Source: Clostridium chromiireducens (GTDB taxonomy: Bacteria > Bacillota > Clostridia > Clostridiales > Clostridiaceae). From it: a DNA stretch of 60,558 nucleotides. Below the pieces are notes generated by a model that ran no database searches, had not been told where the DNA came from, and worked only from the letters and a program-made list of their open reading frames with translations. The stretch is taken from the NCBI RefSeq assembly GCF_002029255.1, contig NZ_MZGT01000031.1, positions 1 through 60,558 of the forward strand, in the 5' to 3' direction. Shown here one piece after another: positions 17,464-26,994 of the stretch. Each line of letters starts with the position of its first letter. The stretch's first letter is position 1. Made by a program: the position numbers and the translations under genes.

Positions 17464-18726
17464 ATGAAAAAAATTAAAGCATTGTTAAGTTGTTTAACAG
17501 CAATGGTTTTGACAGCAAGCATTTTTGTTGGATGTGGAAGTAGTACAAGTACAAGTACAAGTACTTCTCAAACTAAAGCTGATTCAGGTGGAAAAACAAC
17601 AATTACAGTATGGCATTATTTTGATGGACAACAACAGCAAAAGGCCATGGAAAACCTTGCTGATAAATTTAATAAGTCTCAGGATAAAATAGAAGTTCAA
17701 GTAGAATTTGTACCAAGAGCTGAACTTACTAAGCAGTTTACAATAGGTCTTGTTGCGGACAAGCTACCTGATGTTGGTTTAGTTGATAATCCAGATATGG
17801 CTTCATTTTCAGCAATGGGATTATTTGCAGATATCACAGATAAGATGAATTCTTATGAGGGTAAAGATCAATTTTATCCAGGACCAATCTCATCTTGTAA
17901 GTTAGATGGAAAATACTATGGAATTCCGCTTGGAAGTAATGATTTGGCTTTATTTTATAATAAGGATATGCTAAGTGCAGCTGGAGTTCAGCCACCAACT
18001 ACTTTTGCTGAGCTAAAGGACGCAGCAAAAAAATTGACTAAAGGAGATACCTATGGATTAGCTATTGCAGCCCCTAAAAATGAAGAGGGAACATTTCAAT
18101 ATCTTCCATGGCTTCTTTCAACCGGAGCTAAATTTAATGAAATTGGTGGGCAAGCAGGCATAAGCTCTCTTCAATATCTTACTGATCTTATAAAAGATGG
18201 CTCAATGAGTAAAGAAGTTATAAACTGGACACAAAATGATTTAGAAAAACAATTTGTAACCAATAAAGCTGCAATGATTACAGATGGTCCATGGATTATA
18301 GATACAGTTAAGAAAGATGCGCCTAACTTAAATTGGGGAGTTGTAAAAATTCCTAAAGATAAAGTATTTGCATCAGATTTAGGTGGAGAAAATTGGGGTA
18401 TTATTAAAGGACATCATGAAGCTGAAGCTTGGGACTTCATTAAATTTACCCAACAAAAAGATAATATGAATGCATATTGTGCAGATTTTGGCTATATTCC
18501 TTCAAGAAAGGATATTGCAGAAAGTAATGACAAAATAACTAAAGATCCAATAATGAGTGTATTCTTAGATGAACTTCAATACGCTATGCCAAGAGGACCA
18601 CACCCAAAATGGCCTGAAATATCTGATGCAATGTCTACTGCAATGCAAGAAAGCTTCACAAATGCAAAGACACCAGAACAAGCAGCAAAAGATGCACAAG
18701 TTAAGATTGATGCTGTATTGAAATAA
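17464..18726 (+). CDS. Sugar ABC transporter substrate-binding lipoprotein (family 1)
   Basis: A 420-residue lipoprotein. The signal peptide ends in lipobox FVGC (Cys at residue 24), followed by a low-complexity Ser-Thr linker encoded by four AGTACA-type hexamers (17542-17565). The family 1 extracellular binding fold follows: TITVWHYFDG, LPDVGLVDNPDMASF, a GKYYGIPLGSNDLALFYNKDML segment and MITDGPWIID. It captures an oligosaccharide for import. The two permease genes follow in the same operon. The glycosidases downstream (GH31, GH127) act on side-chain sugars, so the ligand is probably a branched plant oligosaccharide; that is inference. The ribosome binding site is AGGAGGAAAGTTA. Confidence 0.93.
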   Translation: MKKIKALLSCLTAMVLTASIFVGCGSSTSTSTSTSQTKADSGGKTTITVWHYFDGQQQQKAMENLADKFNKSQDKIEVQVEFVPRAELTKQFTIGLVADKLPDVGLVDNPDMASFSAMGLFADITDKMNSYEGKDQFYPGPISSCKLDGKYYGIPLGSNDLALFYNKDMLSAAGVQPPTTFAELKDAAKKLTKGDTYGLAIAAPKNEEGTFQYLPWLLSTGAKFNEIGGQAGISSLQYLTDLIKDGSMSKEVINWTQNDLEKQFVTNKAAMITDGPWIIDTVKKDAPNLNWGVVKIPKDKVFASDLGGENWGIIKGHHEAEAWDFIKFTQQKDNMNAYCADFGYIPSRKDIAESNDKITKDPIMSVFLDELQYAMPRGPHPKWPEISDAMSTAMQESFTNAKTPEQAAKDAQVKIDAVLK

Positions 18727-18798
18727 ATTGAACCTCAGGGTGCCTTGATACCTAAGTAAGGGCACCTTGAAACTAAAGTAAGGCAGGTGAAAATAACA

Positions 18799-19707
18799 TT
18801 GAAAAATAAGTATAGTAGAGAATTTATCAAAGAAGAAAGAAAAGGGTACATATTTGTGCTCCCAGCACTAATATTTATGTTAGCATTTGTTGGATATCCA
18901 ATTATATATAATTTTATATTAAGTTTTCATGATGTAAATGTAATGACTTTTAGTCAGGCTGTTAAGCCGTTTGTTGGAATAGAAAACTACATTGAAGTAT
19001 TTAAAGATCCTGTAATGTCAATAAGTATTTGGAATACGTTAGTTTTTACTATTGGAAGTATATCAATTCAATTTATCATAGGACTAGGCTTAGCATTGCT
19101 TTTTAACTTAAAGTTTAAGCTTTCAGAACCTCTTAGAGGACTCATGGTAGTGAGTTATCTTGTACCCATGACAGTAACGGCACTACTATTCAAATTTATG
19201 TATAGTACAGGCGGAGGTATAATAAACGAATTACTTATGAAAGTAAATCTGATATCTCAGCCAATAGGGTGGATTATAGACAGTAAGACTTCTATGTTAT
19301 CAGTTATATTAACAAATTCCTGGGTTGGAATTCCCTTTAATATGCTTCTTTTAACAACAGGATTAAGTAACATTTCTTATAATTTATATGAAGCAGCTAA
19401 AGTTGATGGAGCTAATGTATTTCAAAGGTTTTTCAAAATAACTTTACCATCATTAAGGCCAGCAATTTTATCTGTATTGGTTCTTGGATTTATTTATACA
19501 TTTAAAGTTTTTGATTTAGTGTTTGTTATGACAAATGGGGGACCAGTTAATAGTACTGAGCTTATGTCAACTTTTGCATATAAACTATCATTTACACAAT
19601 TTTCATTTAGCAAAGGTGCTACTGTTGCCAATGTATTATTTGCAATTTTATTCTGTGTAAGTTTAGGATATCTTAAATTAATAAAGGAAGATGAGGTGAT
19701 TGGATGA
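18799..19707 (+). CDS. Sugar ABC transporter permease (MalF/MsmF type)
   Basis: A permease of about 302 residues with six predicted helices. The typical opening is GYIFVLPALIFMLAFVGYPI, and the binding-protein-dependent permease signature sits late in the chain (YEAAKVDGANVFQRFFKITLP, the EAA loop that contacts the ATPase). AGGTGA (18785-18790) fits best with the TTG at 18799 as start; a GTG at 18787 is possible and would add four residues. The next permease overlaps by 4 nt (ATGA), showing tight translational coupling. Confidence 0.92.
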   Translation: MKNKYSREFIKEERKGYIFVLPALIFMLAFVGYPIIYNFILSFHDVNVMTFSQAVKPFVGIENYIEVFKDPVMSISIWNTLVFTIGSISIQFIIGLGLALLFNLKFKLSEPLRGLMVVSYLVPMTVTALLFKFMYSTGGGIINELLMKVNLISQPIGWIIDSKTSMLSVILTNSWVGIPFNMLLLTTGLSNISYNLYEAAKVDGANVFQRFFKITLPSLRPAILSVLVLGFIYTFKVFDLVFVMTNGGPVNSTELMSTFAYKLSFTQFSFSKGATVANVLFAILFCVSLGYLKLIKEDEVIG

Positions 19708-20552
19708 TGAAGAAGATTGTTCTTAAAAATAAACAAAAAAACATAATATTATGTTGCGTTTCAATTGTTGTAGTCTGCATCATGCTTTTCCCGATATATT
19801 GGATTATAGTTAGTTCATTTAAGACTAATGCTGAAATTTTTGCCTCACCTCCTACGTTTATACCTAAAGATTTCACTTTAAGCAGCTATACAGATCAATT
19901 CACAGGAAAAAGCAGTATATTAGTAACATTAGCTAATAGCTGCAAAGTTGCTTTTACTTCAATGGTTTTAGCATGTATTTTAGCTATCCCTGCGGCATAT
20001 GGTCTAGCAAGATTTAGAATGAGAGGGAAAAAGGTATTCATTTTAATATTCTTAGTAACACAGATGCTTCCAGTAGCATTATTGTTGACTCCAATGTTTT
20101 TGGTATATAAGAATTTACATCTATTAGATACCCTTTGGGCCCCAATATTATCAGATGCAACAATATCAGTACCTTTTGTAGTTCTTATTCTTAGAACCTA
20201 CTTTCTTGCATTGCCAAAGGAACTTGAGGATTCAGCTAAGATTGATGGATGTAATACATTAACAGCATTTACTAAAATAATGCTTCCAATATCTTATCCA
20301 GGACTCATAATGACAGGAGCATTTTCTTTTCTATATGCCTGGGGAGACTTAGCTTATTCGCTTACATTCTTAACTAGTCCAGAAAAGAGAACAATGACTG
20401 CTAGCATATATAACTTCATGGGTAAGTATGGCATACAATGGAATTCAATAATGGCTTATGGAGTTCTTTTAGTTCTACCGGTTGTTTTAATATTCATATT
20501 CCTTCAAAAATATATAATTGGAGGATTAACTAACGGTGCTGTAAAAGGATAA
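19704..20552 (+). CDS. Sugar ABC transporter permease (MalG/MsmG type)
   Basis: A 282-residue second permease of the importer with six helices. It has the opening FPIYWIIVSSFKTNAEIF, the family segment IPAAYGLARFRMRGKK and the EAA loop LEDSAKIDGCNTLTAFTKIMLP. It overlaps the preceding gene by 4 nt. No ATPase gene follows; systems of this type normally share a general MsiK-like ATPase encoded elsewhere. The glycosidase gene starts 33 nt downstream, so importer and glycosidase are one transcript. Confidence 0.93.
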   Translation: MMKKIVLKNKQKNIILCCVSIVVVCIMLFPIYWIIVSSFKTNAEIFASPPTFIPKDFTLSSYTDQFTGKSSILVTLANSCKVAFTSMVLACILAIPAAYGLARFRMRGKKVFILIFLVTQMLPVALLLTPMFLVYKNLHLLDTLWAPILSDATISVPFVVLILRTYFLALPKELEDSAKIDGCNTLTAFTKIMLPISYPGLIMTGAFSFLYAWGDLAYSLTFLTSPEKRTMTASIYNFMGKYGIQWNSIMAYGVLLVLPVVLIFIFLQKYIIGGLTNGAVKG

Positions 20553-20585
20553 AAAAATAATTTCATTAAGATTGGAGTTGGAGTT

Positions 20586-22634
20586 ATGGAATCTAAGAAT
20601 GAATTTAAATTGGAGGATAGCTTTTTCAAAATTGAAGGAAATATTCTCATTAGAAATTACGACTGTGAAAAATTACTTATTGAACCATGGGGAAAAAATA
20701 GTTTACGAATACGCAGTACAAAGCAATCGGAATTTAAAGATAATGATTGGGCTTTATTACCGCAGGAAAACTGTGATGTTAAGATTAAGGTAGATGGTAA
20801 TGAGGCTTCTATTGAAAATGGGAAGATTATTGCACATATTGATTCAGGAGGAAAGATTATTTTCTATAATCAGAAAGGAGATATTCTTTTAGAGGAGTAT
20901 GTAAGAAATAGAAAAAATGTGAATAGATTTTGCAGTGCTTTAGAAATAGAGGCACGTGAATTTAAACCTATACTTGGTGGAGATTATTCTTTAACCATGA
21001 GATTTGAATCAAACCCAAATGAGAAACTTTTTGGTATGGGCCAATATCAACAATCAAATTTAGATTTGAAAAACTGTGTACTTGAACTTGCCCATAGAAA
21101 TTCACAAGCTAGTGTACCTTTTGTATTATCTAGTTTAGGATATGGGATGCTATGGAATAATCCCGGCATTGGAAAAGTTACTTTTGGAAAAAACATAACT
21201 GAATGGATCGCTAATTCTAGCAAACAATTAGACTACTTTATAACGGCAGGGGATACTCCTGCAGAAATAGAAGAGGCTTATGCAAAAGCTACTGGAACAG
21301 TACCTATGATGCCAGAATATGCTATGGGATTTTGGCAATGTAAATTAAGATATCAAACTCAAGAGGAGCTATTAAACATTGCTCGTGAATATAAGAGAAG
21401 AGCTCTTCCAATTTCAGTTATAGTAGTTGACTTCTTTCATTGGCCAAAACAAGGAGAATGGAAATTTGATTTAGATTACTGGCCTGACCCGGATGCCATG
21501 ATTAAAGAACTTAAAGATATGGGAATTGAGCTAATGGTTTCAATTTGGCCAACAGTTGATAAAGAGAGTGAAAATTATAATAAGATGCTTGAAAAAGGTT
21601 ATTTAGTAAGAGTTGATAGAGGAATTAGAACAACAATGGACTTCTTAGGTAATACAGTTTTTTATGATCCAACAAATCCAGAGGCACGTGATTTTGTATG
21701 GAAAACTGCTAAGAAAAACTACTATGATAAAGGAATAAAAATATTTTGGCTAGATGAAGCTGAACCAGAATACTCAGTTTATGACTATGATAATTATAGA
21801 TATTATTTAGGCCCAAATGAACAAATAGGCAATATTTATCCGGTTATGTATGCAAAGACTTTCTTTGAGGGAATGAAAAAAGAAGGACAGGAAAATATAA
21901 TTAATCTCCTCAGGTGTGCCTGGGCAGGAAGTCAACGCTATGGAGCTCTTGTATGGTCTGGAGATATTGACTCGAGCTTTGAATCTCTAAGAAATCAATT
22001 TGCAGCAGGACTTAATATGGGGCTCGCAGGGATACCATGGTGGACAACTGATATAGGAGGATTTCATGGTGGAAATCCAGATGATCCTGATTTTAGGGAA
22101 TGCATAATTCGATGGTTTGAATATGGATCGTTCTGTCCTGTATTTAGATTACATGGAGACCGTGAACCACATTCAAAGCCTCTTGGAACAAGTGGTGGCG
22201 GGTTATGTGCCAGTGGTGCAGAAAATGAAGTCTGGAGCTATGGTGATGAAGCATATGAAATATTTAAAAAATATATGTTTATTCGTGATAGAATGAAACC
22301 TTATATTACCGAAATTATGAAGGAAGCACATGAAAAAGGAACCCCGGTTATAAGGCCGCTATTTTATGATTTTCCTCAAGACAAGCTTTGCTTTGACATT
22401 GTAGATGAGTATATGTTTGGACCAGATGTACTTGTTGCTCCAATACTTTATAAAGGTTATACATCAAGAAAAGTGTATCTGCCTGAAGGTGCGAAGTGGA
22501 AGGATGTAAATTCCGGAAAGATATTTAATGGAGGACAATGGATTGATTATGATGCTCCGCTAGAAATCATACCATTATTCCTTAAAAATGAAGCAGATAT
22601 CCCTATTAATATAGATAAACAAACTAAAAGTTAG
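20586..22634 (+). CDS. Glycoside hydrolase family 31, alpha-xylosidase type
   Basis: A 682-residue GH31 enzyme without a signal peptide, so it acts in the cytoplasm on imported sugars. An N-terminal beta domain precedes the catalytic barrel. The nucleophile is Asp390 in IFWLDEAEPE and the acid/base is Asp460 in VWSGDIDSSFE. The conserved WWTTDIGGF and FRLHGDREPH segments follow. The WLDEAEPE form resembles bacterial alpha-xylosidases more than alpha-glucosidases, but substrate choice within GH31 cannot be settled by eye. It is the last gene of the importer operon. Its TAG stop lies inside the end block of a palindromic element. Confidence 0.9.
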   Translation: MESKNEFKLEDSFFKIEGNILIRNYDCEKLLIEPWGKNSLRIRSTKQSEFKDNDWALLPQENCDVKIKVDGNEASIENGKIIAHIDSGGKIIFYNQKGDILLEEYVRNRKNVNRFCSALEIEAREFKPILGGDYSLTMRFESNPNEKLFGMGQYQQSNLDLKNCVLELAHRNSQASVPFVLSSLGYGMLWNNPGIGKVTFGKNITEWIANSSKQLDYFITAGDTPAEIEEAYAKATGTVPMMPEYAMGFWQCKLRYQTQEELLNIAREYKRRALPISVIVVDFFHWPKQGEWKFDLDYWPDPDAMIKELKDMGIELMVSIWPTVDKESENYNKMLEKGYLVRVDRGIRTTMDFLGNTVFYDPTNPEARDFVWKTAKKNYYDKGIKIFWLDEAEPEYSVYDYDNYRYYLGPNEQIGNIYPVMYAKTFFEGMKKEGQENIINLLRCAWAGSQRYGALVWSGDIDSSFESLRNQFAAGLNMGLAGIPWWTTDIGGFHGGNPDDPDFRECIIRWFEYGSFCPVFRLHGDREPHSKPLGTSGGGLCASGAENEVWSYGDEAYEIFKKYMFIRDRMKPYITEIMKEAHEKGTPVIRPLFYDFPQDKLCFDIVDEYMFGPDVLVAPILYKGYTSRKVYLPEGAKWKDVNSGKIFNGGQWIDYDAPLEIIPLFLKNEADIPINIDKQTKS

Positions 22635-22861
22635 ACTTATGAGATAACTTACCGAAATTATAAACATTTTTATTCCAAAAAACTATGAAAATATCGCTGA
22701 AGGTTCTAAGCTGAAGGTTGCATCCACTTTAGCATGCTCCAACTTTCAGTTTGACAAGCTAAAGCGGAACAACCTGCAACTAAGAACCTTTAACAGCTCA
22801 TTTTCAAATGTTTTCTCCATAAAAATGTTTATAATTTCTAGTGAAGATATCAACTTAAAGT
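22631..22861 (+). repeat. Long imperfect palindrome, copy A of an unrecognised element family
   Basis: A hairpin-forming element of about 230 nt. The outer stem pairs 22654-22672 with 22820-22838 (19 of 19). Inner arms at about 22701-22736 and 22756-22790 pair with few mismatches around a loop near 22740-22755. The left end block TTAGACTTATG-AGATAACTTACCGAA (22631-22656) matches those of copies B and C. The right end block (22837-22860, reverse strand) matches the other ends of B and C. Inner blocks GTTGCATCCA and, on the other arm, GTTGTTCC are also shared. There is no open reading frame or transposase. The element begins in the stop codon of the GH31 gene. Confidence 0.85.
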
Positions 22862-22944
22862 TTTAACAAATTTGTAAATATATTTATCTAATAAGTCAAG
22901 TATTTAAATTGTTTATCTATAGATTTTAAAAATTAGGAGGAATT

Positions 22945-24936
22945 ATGGATAAAGATTCACTTGAATTTAGTAAGGATTTAAGAAAAATAAGCAAAGAAAT
23001 TCCGTTAAATAATATAAAGATTAATGATGAATTTTGGTCTAAATATATTAAGCTTGCAATGGAAGTAGTTATACCATATCAATGGGAGGCTATAAATGAC
23101 AGAATTGAAGATGCAGAACCGAGTCATGCAATAAAGAATTTTCGAATAGCAGCAGGACTGGAAACAGGAGAATTTCATGGGATGGTTTTTCAAGATAGTG
23201 ATGTATCGAAGTGGCTCGAAGCAGTAGGTTTTAGTCTTCAAACTCACCCTGACTCTGAACTTGAAAAAAATGCAGATGAGGTGATTGATATCTTAGAATT
23301 GGCACAGAGATCAGATGGGTATTTAAACACATATTTTATATTAAAAGAGCCTGATAATAGATGGACAAATTTAGCTGAATGCCATGAATTATATTGCGCT
23401 GGTCATTTTTTTGAAGCAGCAGTAGCATATTATAATGCTACAAATAAAAGAAAAGTTTTAGATATAGCATGTAAGTTTGCTGATTACATTGATGCGACAT
23501 TTGGCCCAGAAGAAGGTAAAATTCATGGTTATGATGGACATCCAGAAGTGGAATTGGCACTTTTTAAACTTTATAAGGTTACAGAAAATGAAAAGTATCT
23601 TAAGTTAAGTAAATATTTCTTAGATGAGCGTGGCGCAAAACCAGATTTCTTTGATATGCAATGGGAAAAGAGAGGCAGAAAGGACTTTTGGCAAGGTGGA
23701 ATTAATCGAGAATGGGGAAAAAAATATTATCAAACCCATTTGCCAATAAGAAAACAAAGTGCAGCAGAAGGTCATGCGGTAAGAGTAGTATATATGTGTA
23801 TGGGGATGGCAGATGTAGCAGCAGAGACTGGAGATAGTGAACTATTTAAAGCATGTGAGAACTTATGGAAAAATATAGTTTCAAAGAGAATGTATATAAC
23901 TGGAGGTATAGGTTCAACTTCAATTGGAGAGTCATTTACTTTTGATTATGATCTTCCTAATGATACTGTTTATGCAGAGACATGTGCTTCTATCGGATTG
24001 GCATTTTTTGCTCACAGAATGTTAATGATCGAGCCCAGAAGTGAATATGCAGATGTAATGGAAAGAGCTCTTTATAATACAATAATAGGAGGGATGTCAC
24101 AGGACGGGAAAGGATTTTTTTACGTAAATCCACTTGAAGTAAGGCCAGAAGCTTGTGAGAAAAATCCAACAAAGCATCATGTTAAACCTGTAAGACAAAA
24201 ATGGTTTACCTGTGCTTGCTGCCCTCCTAATATAACAAGAACTTTAACATCACTAGGCAGATATATTTATACTGTAAATGATGATATTGTATATGCTAAT
24301 TTATATATTGGTGGCAAAGCTGATATAAATGTAGGAAATAATGAAATTAGAATTATTCAGGAAACGGAGTATCCTTGGGAAGAAAAAGTATTAATAAAAG
24401 TCGGCACAAAAGAGAAAACAAAGTTTACTTTAGCCCTAAGAATACCAGGTTGGTGCGGGAAGGCTGAAGTCAAAGTGAATAGTGAAGTTATAAATATTGA
24501 AGAAATAAAGCTTAATGGATATGCAATGGTTAATAGAGAGTGGAGAGATGGAGATAAAGTTGAGCTTATTTTAAAAATGCCTATTTTAAGAATGAAAGCA
24601 AATCCATTAGTTAGTGCTGATATAGGTAAAGTTGCAATACAAAGGGGACCTTTAGTCTATTGCTTAGAGGAAGCAGATAATGGTCCAAATCTTCATGAAA
24701 TATATTTGCCTAAAGAGGCTGAATTGGAAGCGTGTTTTGAAGCAGATTTGCTTGGCGGAATAATGGTATTAAAAGCAGAAGCAAAACGTATTTCAAATAA
24801 TAGTAAATGGAAAGATCAGCTTTATAGTTCAAAAATAAAGGAAGAATATGATTCTATTAATATTAAGTTTGTACCTTATTACTCCTGGGCAAATCGCGGT
24901 ACTGGTGAAATGATAGTCTGGGTGAGAGAAAAATAG
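22945..24936 (+). CDS. Beta-L-arabinofuranosidase, GH127
   Basis: A 663-residue cytoplasmic enzyme of the HypBA1 type that removes beta-linked L-arabinofuranose. The zinc-thiolate active site is complete: Glu329 (SIGESF), Glu345 and Cys347 in YAETCAS, and Cys425-Cys426 in CACCPPNITR, where the first Cys corresponds to the nucleophile Cys417 of HypBA1. An alpha6/alpha6 barrel spans the first two thirds and beta domains follow (RIPGWCGKAEV, IQRGPLVYCLEE). The length is typical. The ribosome binding site is TAGGAGGAATT. It lies after the GH31 gene, separated by palindrome copy A, and probably works with it on the same imported oligosaccharide. Confidence 0.93.
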   Translation: MDKDSLEFSKDLRKISKEIPLNNIKINDEFWSKYIKLAMEVVIPYQWEAINDRIEDAEPSHAIKNFRIAAGLETGEFHGMVFQDSDVSKWLEAVGFSLQTHPDSELEKNADEVIDILELAQRSDGYLNTYFILKEPDNRWTNLAECHELYCAGHFFEAAVAYYNATNKRKVLDIACKFADYIDATFGPEEGKIHGYDGHPEVELALFKLYKVTENEKYLKLSKYFLDERGAKPDFFDMQWEKRGRKDFWQGGINREWGKKYYQTHLPIRKQSAAEGHAVRVVYMCMGMADVAAETGDSELFKACENLWKNIVSKRMYITGGIGSTSIGESFTFDYDLPNDTVYAETCASIGLAFFAHRMLMIEPRSEYADVMERALYNTIIGGMSQDGKGFFYVNPLEVRPEACEKNPTKHHVKPVRQKWFTCACCPPNITRTLTSLGRYIYTVNDDIVYANLYIGGKADINVGNNEIRIIQETEYPWEEKVLIKVGTKEKTKFTLALRIPGWCGKAEVKVNSEVINIEEIKLNGYAMVNREWRDGDKVELILKMPILRMKANPLVSADIGKVAIQRGPLVYCLEEADNGPNLHEIYLPKEAELEACFEADLLGGIMVLKAEAKRISNNSKWKDQLYSSKIKEEYDSINIKFVPYYSWANRGTGEMIVWVREK

Positions 24937-25338
24937 TATGACCCTAAAAGAAACCATAGGCTTTAATGATGTCTATGTTGGGGTTGTAGCACATAAATAT
25001 ATATTTCGTAATGATAAGAGTTTATGTAAAATAAGCTCTTATTTTAATTGTATCACCTAGATCCATTTTATCTCTCCTAATACTAGCTAAGCTAGAATAT
25101 AGTTATTAATATGAAATAAATACGACAAAATAACTTTTATATTTATATAAAATTAATATAAAAACGAAGAAAACGTTGCAACTTTACTAATTATGTATTA
25201 ATATTTAACAGTGAAAATTAAAATTTTATATAAATATAGTAAAAAAAATAATGGCTAAAGTGATTCAGCTAATTATAAAATACTTGTAAGAAAAGGCATT
25301 TTAATGTACATGCTTTTTGACTAAGATGGAGGGATAAA
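24937..25338. other. Intergenic region with a terminator
   Basis: About 400 bases before the permease gene. A Rho-independent hairpin lies at 25014-25046, annotated separately. A weak cre-like AGAAAACGTTGCAA lies at about 25168-25181. The rest is AT-rich, with no gene. Confidence 0.5.
25014..25046 (+). terminator. Rho-independent terminator
   Basis: A 12-bp stem ATAAGAGTTTAT/ATAAGCTCTTAT (one G-T pair), a GTAAA loop and a T-rich tail. It closes the glycosidase transcript. Confidence 0.8.
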
Positions 25339-26733
25339 ATGGATCAATTAACATCAGAAAAACAAAGTTTATCGAGGGGACTCAAAAATCGGCATGTTCA
25401 ATTACTTGCAATTGGGGGTGCAATTGGAACTGGATTATTTCTAGGTTCAGGAAGATCAATTCACTTGGCTGGTCCATCAATTTTATTTGCGTATATTATA
25501 ACGGGAATAATTTGCTTTTTTATTATGCGTGCCCTAGGGGAATTATTGCTTTCTAATTTAAACTACCATTCATTTGTAGACTTCGTTCATGATTATTTAG
25601 GAAACGGTGTAGCATTTATTACAGGATGGACATATTGGTTTTGTTGGATTTCAGTTGGAATGGCTGACTTAACTGCTACAGGACTTTACATACAATATTG
25701 GTTCCCGAGCATACCTCAATGGGTCCCAAGTCTTATTGTTCTTGTGATTTTACTAGCTATGAACCTTACAGCAGTAAAGCTTTTTGGTGAGATGGAATTC
25801 TGGTTCGCCTTAATTAAGGTTGTTGCAATTTTAGCATTAATTATAATTGGTACATTTATGATTATTAAAGGATTTTCTACAGATGCTGGTGCGTCAAGTT
25901 TTGCAAATCTTTGGAGTCATGGAGGTTTATTTCCAAATGGAGTTAAAGGCTTTATGCTATCTTTCCAAATGGTTGTATTTGCTTTTGCTGGAATTGAATT
26001 AGTAGGGCTTACAGCGGGTGAAACTGAAGATCCAGAGCGCGTTATTCCAAAGGCTATTAATAATATTCCAATTAGAATTATTATTTTCTATATAGGAGCA
26101 CTTATTGTTATTATGAGTATATATCCATGGAATTCAATTAATCCTGATAAAAGCCCATTTGTTCAGGTATTTGCAGCAGTGGGAATCGCAGCAGCAGCAA
26201 GTATTGTAAATTTTGTTGTATTAACTTCAGCGGCATCAGCTTGTAATAGTGCAATCTTTAGCACAAGCCGTATGGTTTATTCTCTTGCTAAAGAAGATAA
26301 TGCACCTGAATCGATGAAGAAATTAACTTTAAGTCAAGTGCCTTCGAATGCTACAATGTTCTCCGCAACTGTTATATTAATTTCAGTTATTTTGAACTTT
26401 GTTATGCCAGAAGGGGTATTTGTGCTAATTACAAGTATTTCAACATTCTGCTTTATCTATATTTGGGCAATTATAGTTATCTGCCATATGAAATATAGAA
26501 AAACTAATCCTGAACTTGCTTCTAAGAGCAAATTTAAAATGCCGCTTTATCCAATAATAAACTATATAATTCTAGCATTCATGGCATTTATTATTGTTGT
26601 ATTAGCACTTAATGAGGAAACTCGTGTATCCTTATTTGTAACACCAGTATGGTTTATAGCCTTAGGTGTGATTTACAAGATGCTTAAATCAAAGAAGAAA
26701 AGTGGAGAAGAAGCTCAAAGAAAATTATCATAG
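25339..26733 (+). CDS. cycA: Amino acid permease, D-serine/D-alanine/glycine type (CycA-like)
   Basis: A 464-residue member of the amino acid transporter family of the APC superfamily, with 12 predicted membrane helices. It is close throughout to E. coli CycA as I recall it: RHVQLLAIGGAIGTGLFLGSG, AGPSILFAYIITG, GWTYWFCW, VKLFGEMEFWFALIKVVAI, AFAGIELVGLTAGETEDP, NSAIFSTSRM and LFVTPVWFIALG. CycA carries small zwitterionic amino acids (glycine, D-alanine, D-serine) with protons. The closeness supports the same class, though substrate range is inferred. The gene has its own site (GGAGGGATAAA) and a strong terminator, so it is monocistronic. Confidence 0.9.
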   Translation: MDQLTSEKQSLSRGLKNRHVQLLAIGGAIGTGLFLGSGRSIHLAGPSILFAYIITGIICFFIMRALGELLLSNLNYHSFVDFVHDYLGNGVAFITGWTYWFCWISVGMADLTATGLYIQYWFPSIPQWVPSLIVLVILLAMNLTAVKLFGEMEFWFALIKVVAILALIIIGTFMIIKGFSTDAGASSFANLWSHGGLFPNGVKGFMLSFQMVVFAFAGIELVGLTAGETEDPERVIPKAINNIPIRIIIFYIGALIVIMSIYPWNSINPDKSPFVQVFAAVGIAAAASIVNFVVLTSAASACNSAIFSTSRMVYSLAKEDNAPESMKKLTLSQVPSNATMFSATVILISVILNFVMPEGVFVLITSISTFCFIYIWAIIVICHMKYRKTNPELASKSKFKMPLYPIINYIILAFMAFIIVVLALNEETRVSLFVTPVWFIALGVIYKMLKSKKKSGEEAQRKLS

Positions 26734-26742
26734 ACTTTTTCT

Positions 26743-26790
26743 AAAAGGAATATTTGAAGCTATATAAGGCTTCAAGTATTCCTTTTTATA
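26743..26790 (+). terminator. Rho-independent terminator
   Basis: An 18-nt stem AAAAGGAATATTTGAAGC/GCTTCAAGTATTCCTTTT with an 8-nt loop and a T tail. The hairpin at 28374 is a diverged copy of the same sequence. Confidence 0.9.
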
Positions 26791-26994
26791 TTTTTTAAAG
26801 AAATATATATATATGATGGGAATTTTAATCCTAAATAATCACATACTTTTATTAAGGTTAAGAATAGTGTTTTAGTAAGGAATTAAATAAATATTATTTG
26901 TGTATAAATAGATTTTAGGAAGAAATATATAAATTAATATAATGTTCCTTACTTATGCTATAATAATCCTAAATAAATTTGGAGGTGGAAAAAA

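Noticed and set aside
17542..17565. Hexamer repeat (AGTACA x4) as a phase-variation switch
   Set aside because: The unit is six bases, so copy changes keep the frame. It only alters the length of the lipoprotein linker.
22631..22861. Copy A as an insertion sequence or classical MITE
   Set aside because: There is no transposase frame, no evident target duplication, and the stems are not conserved between copies. It is kept as an unclassified palindromic element.
25168..25181. AGAAAACGTTGCAA as a CcpA cre site
   Set aside because: Three mismatches to the 14-base consensus and no clear promoter beside it. Too weak to annotate as a site.
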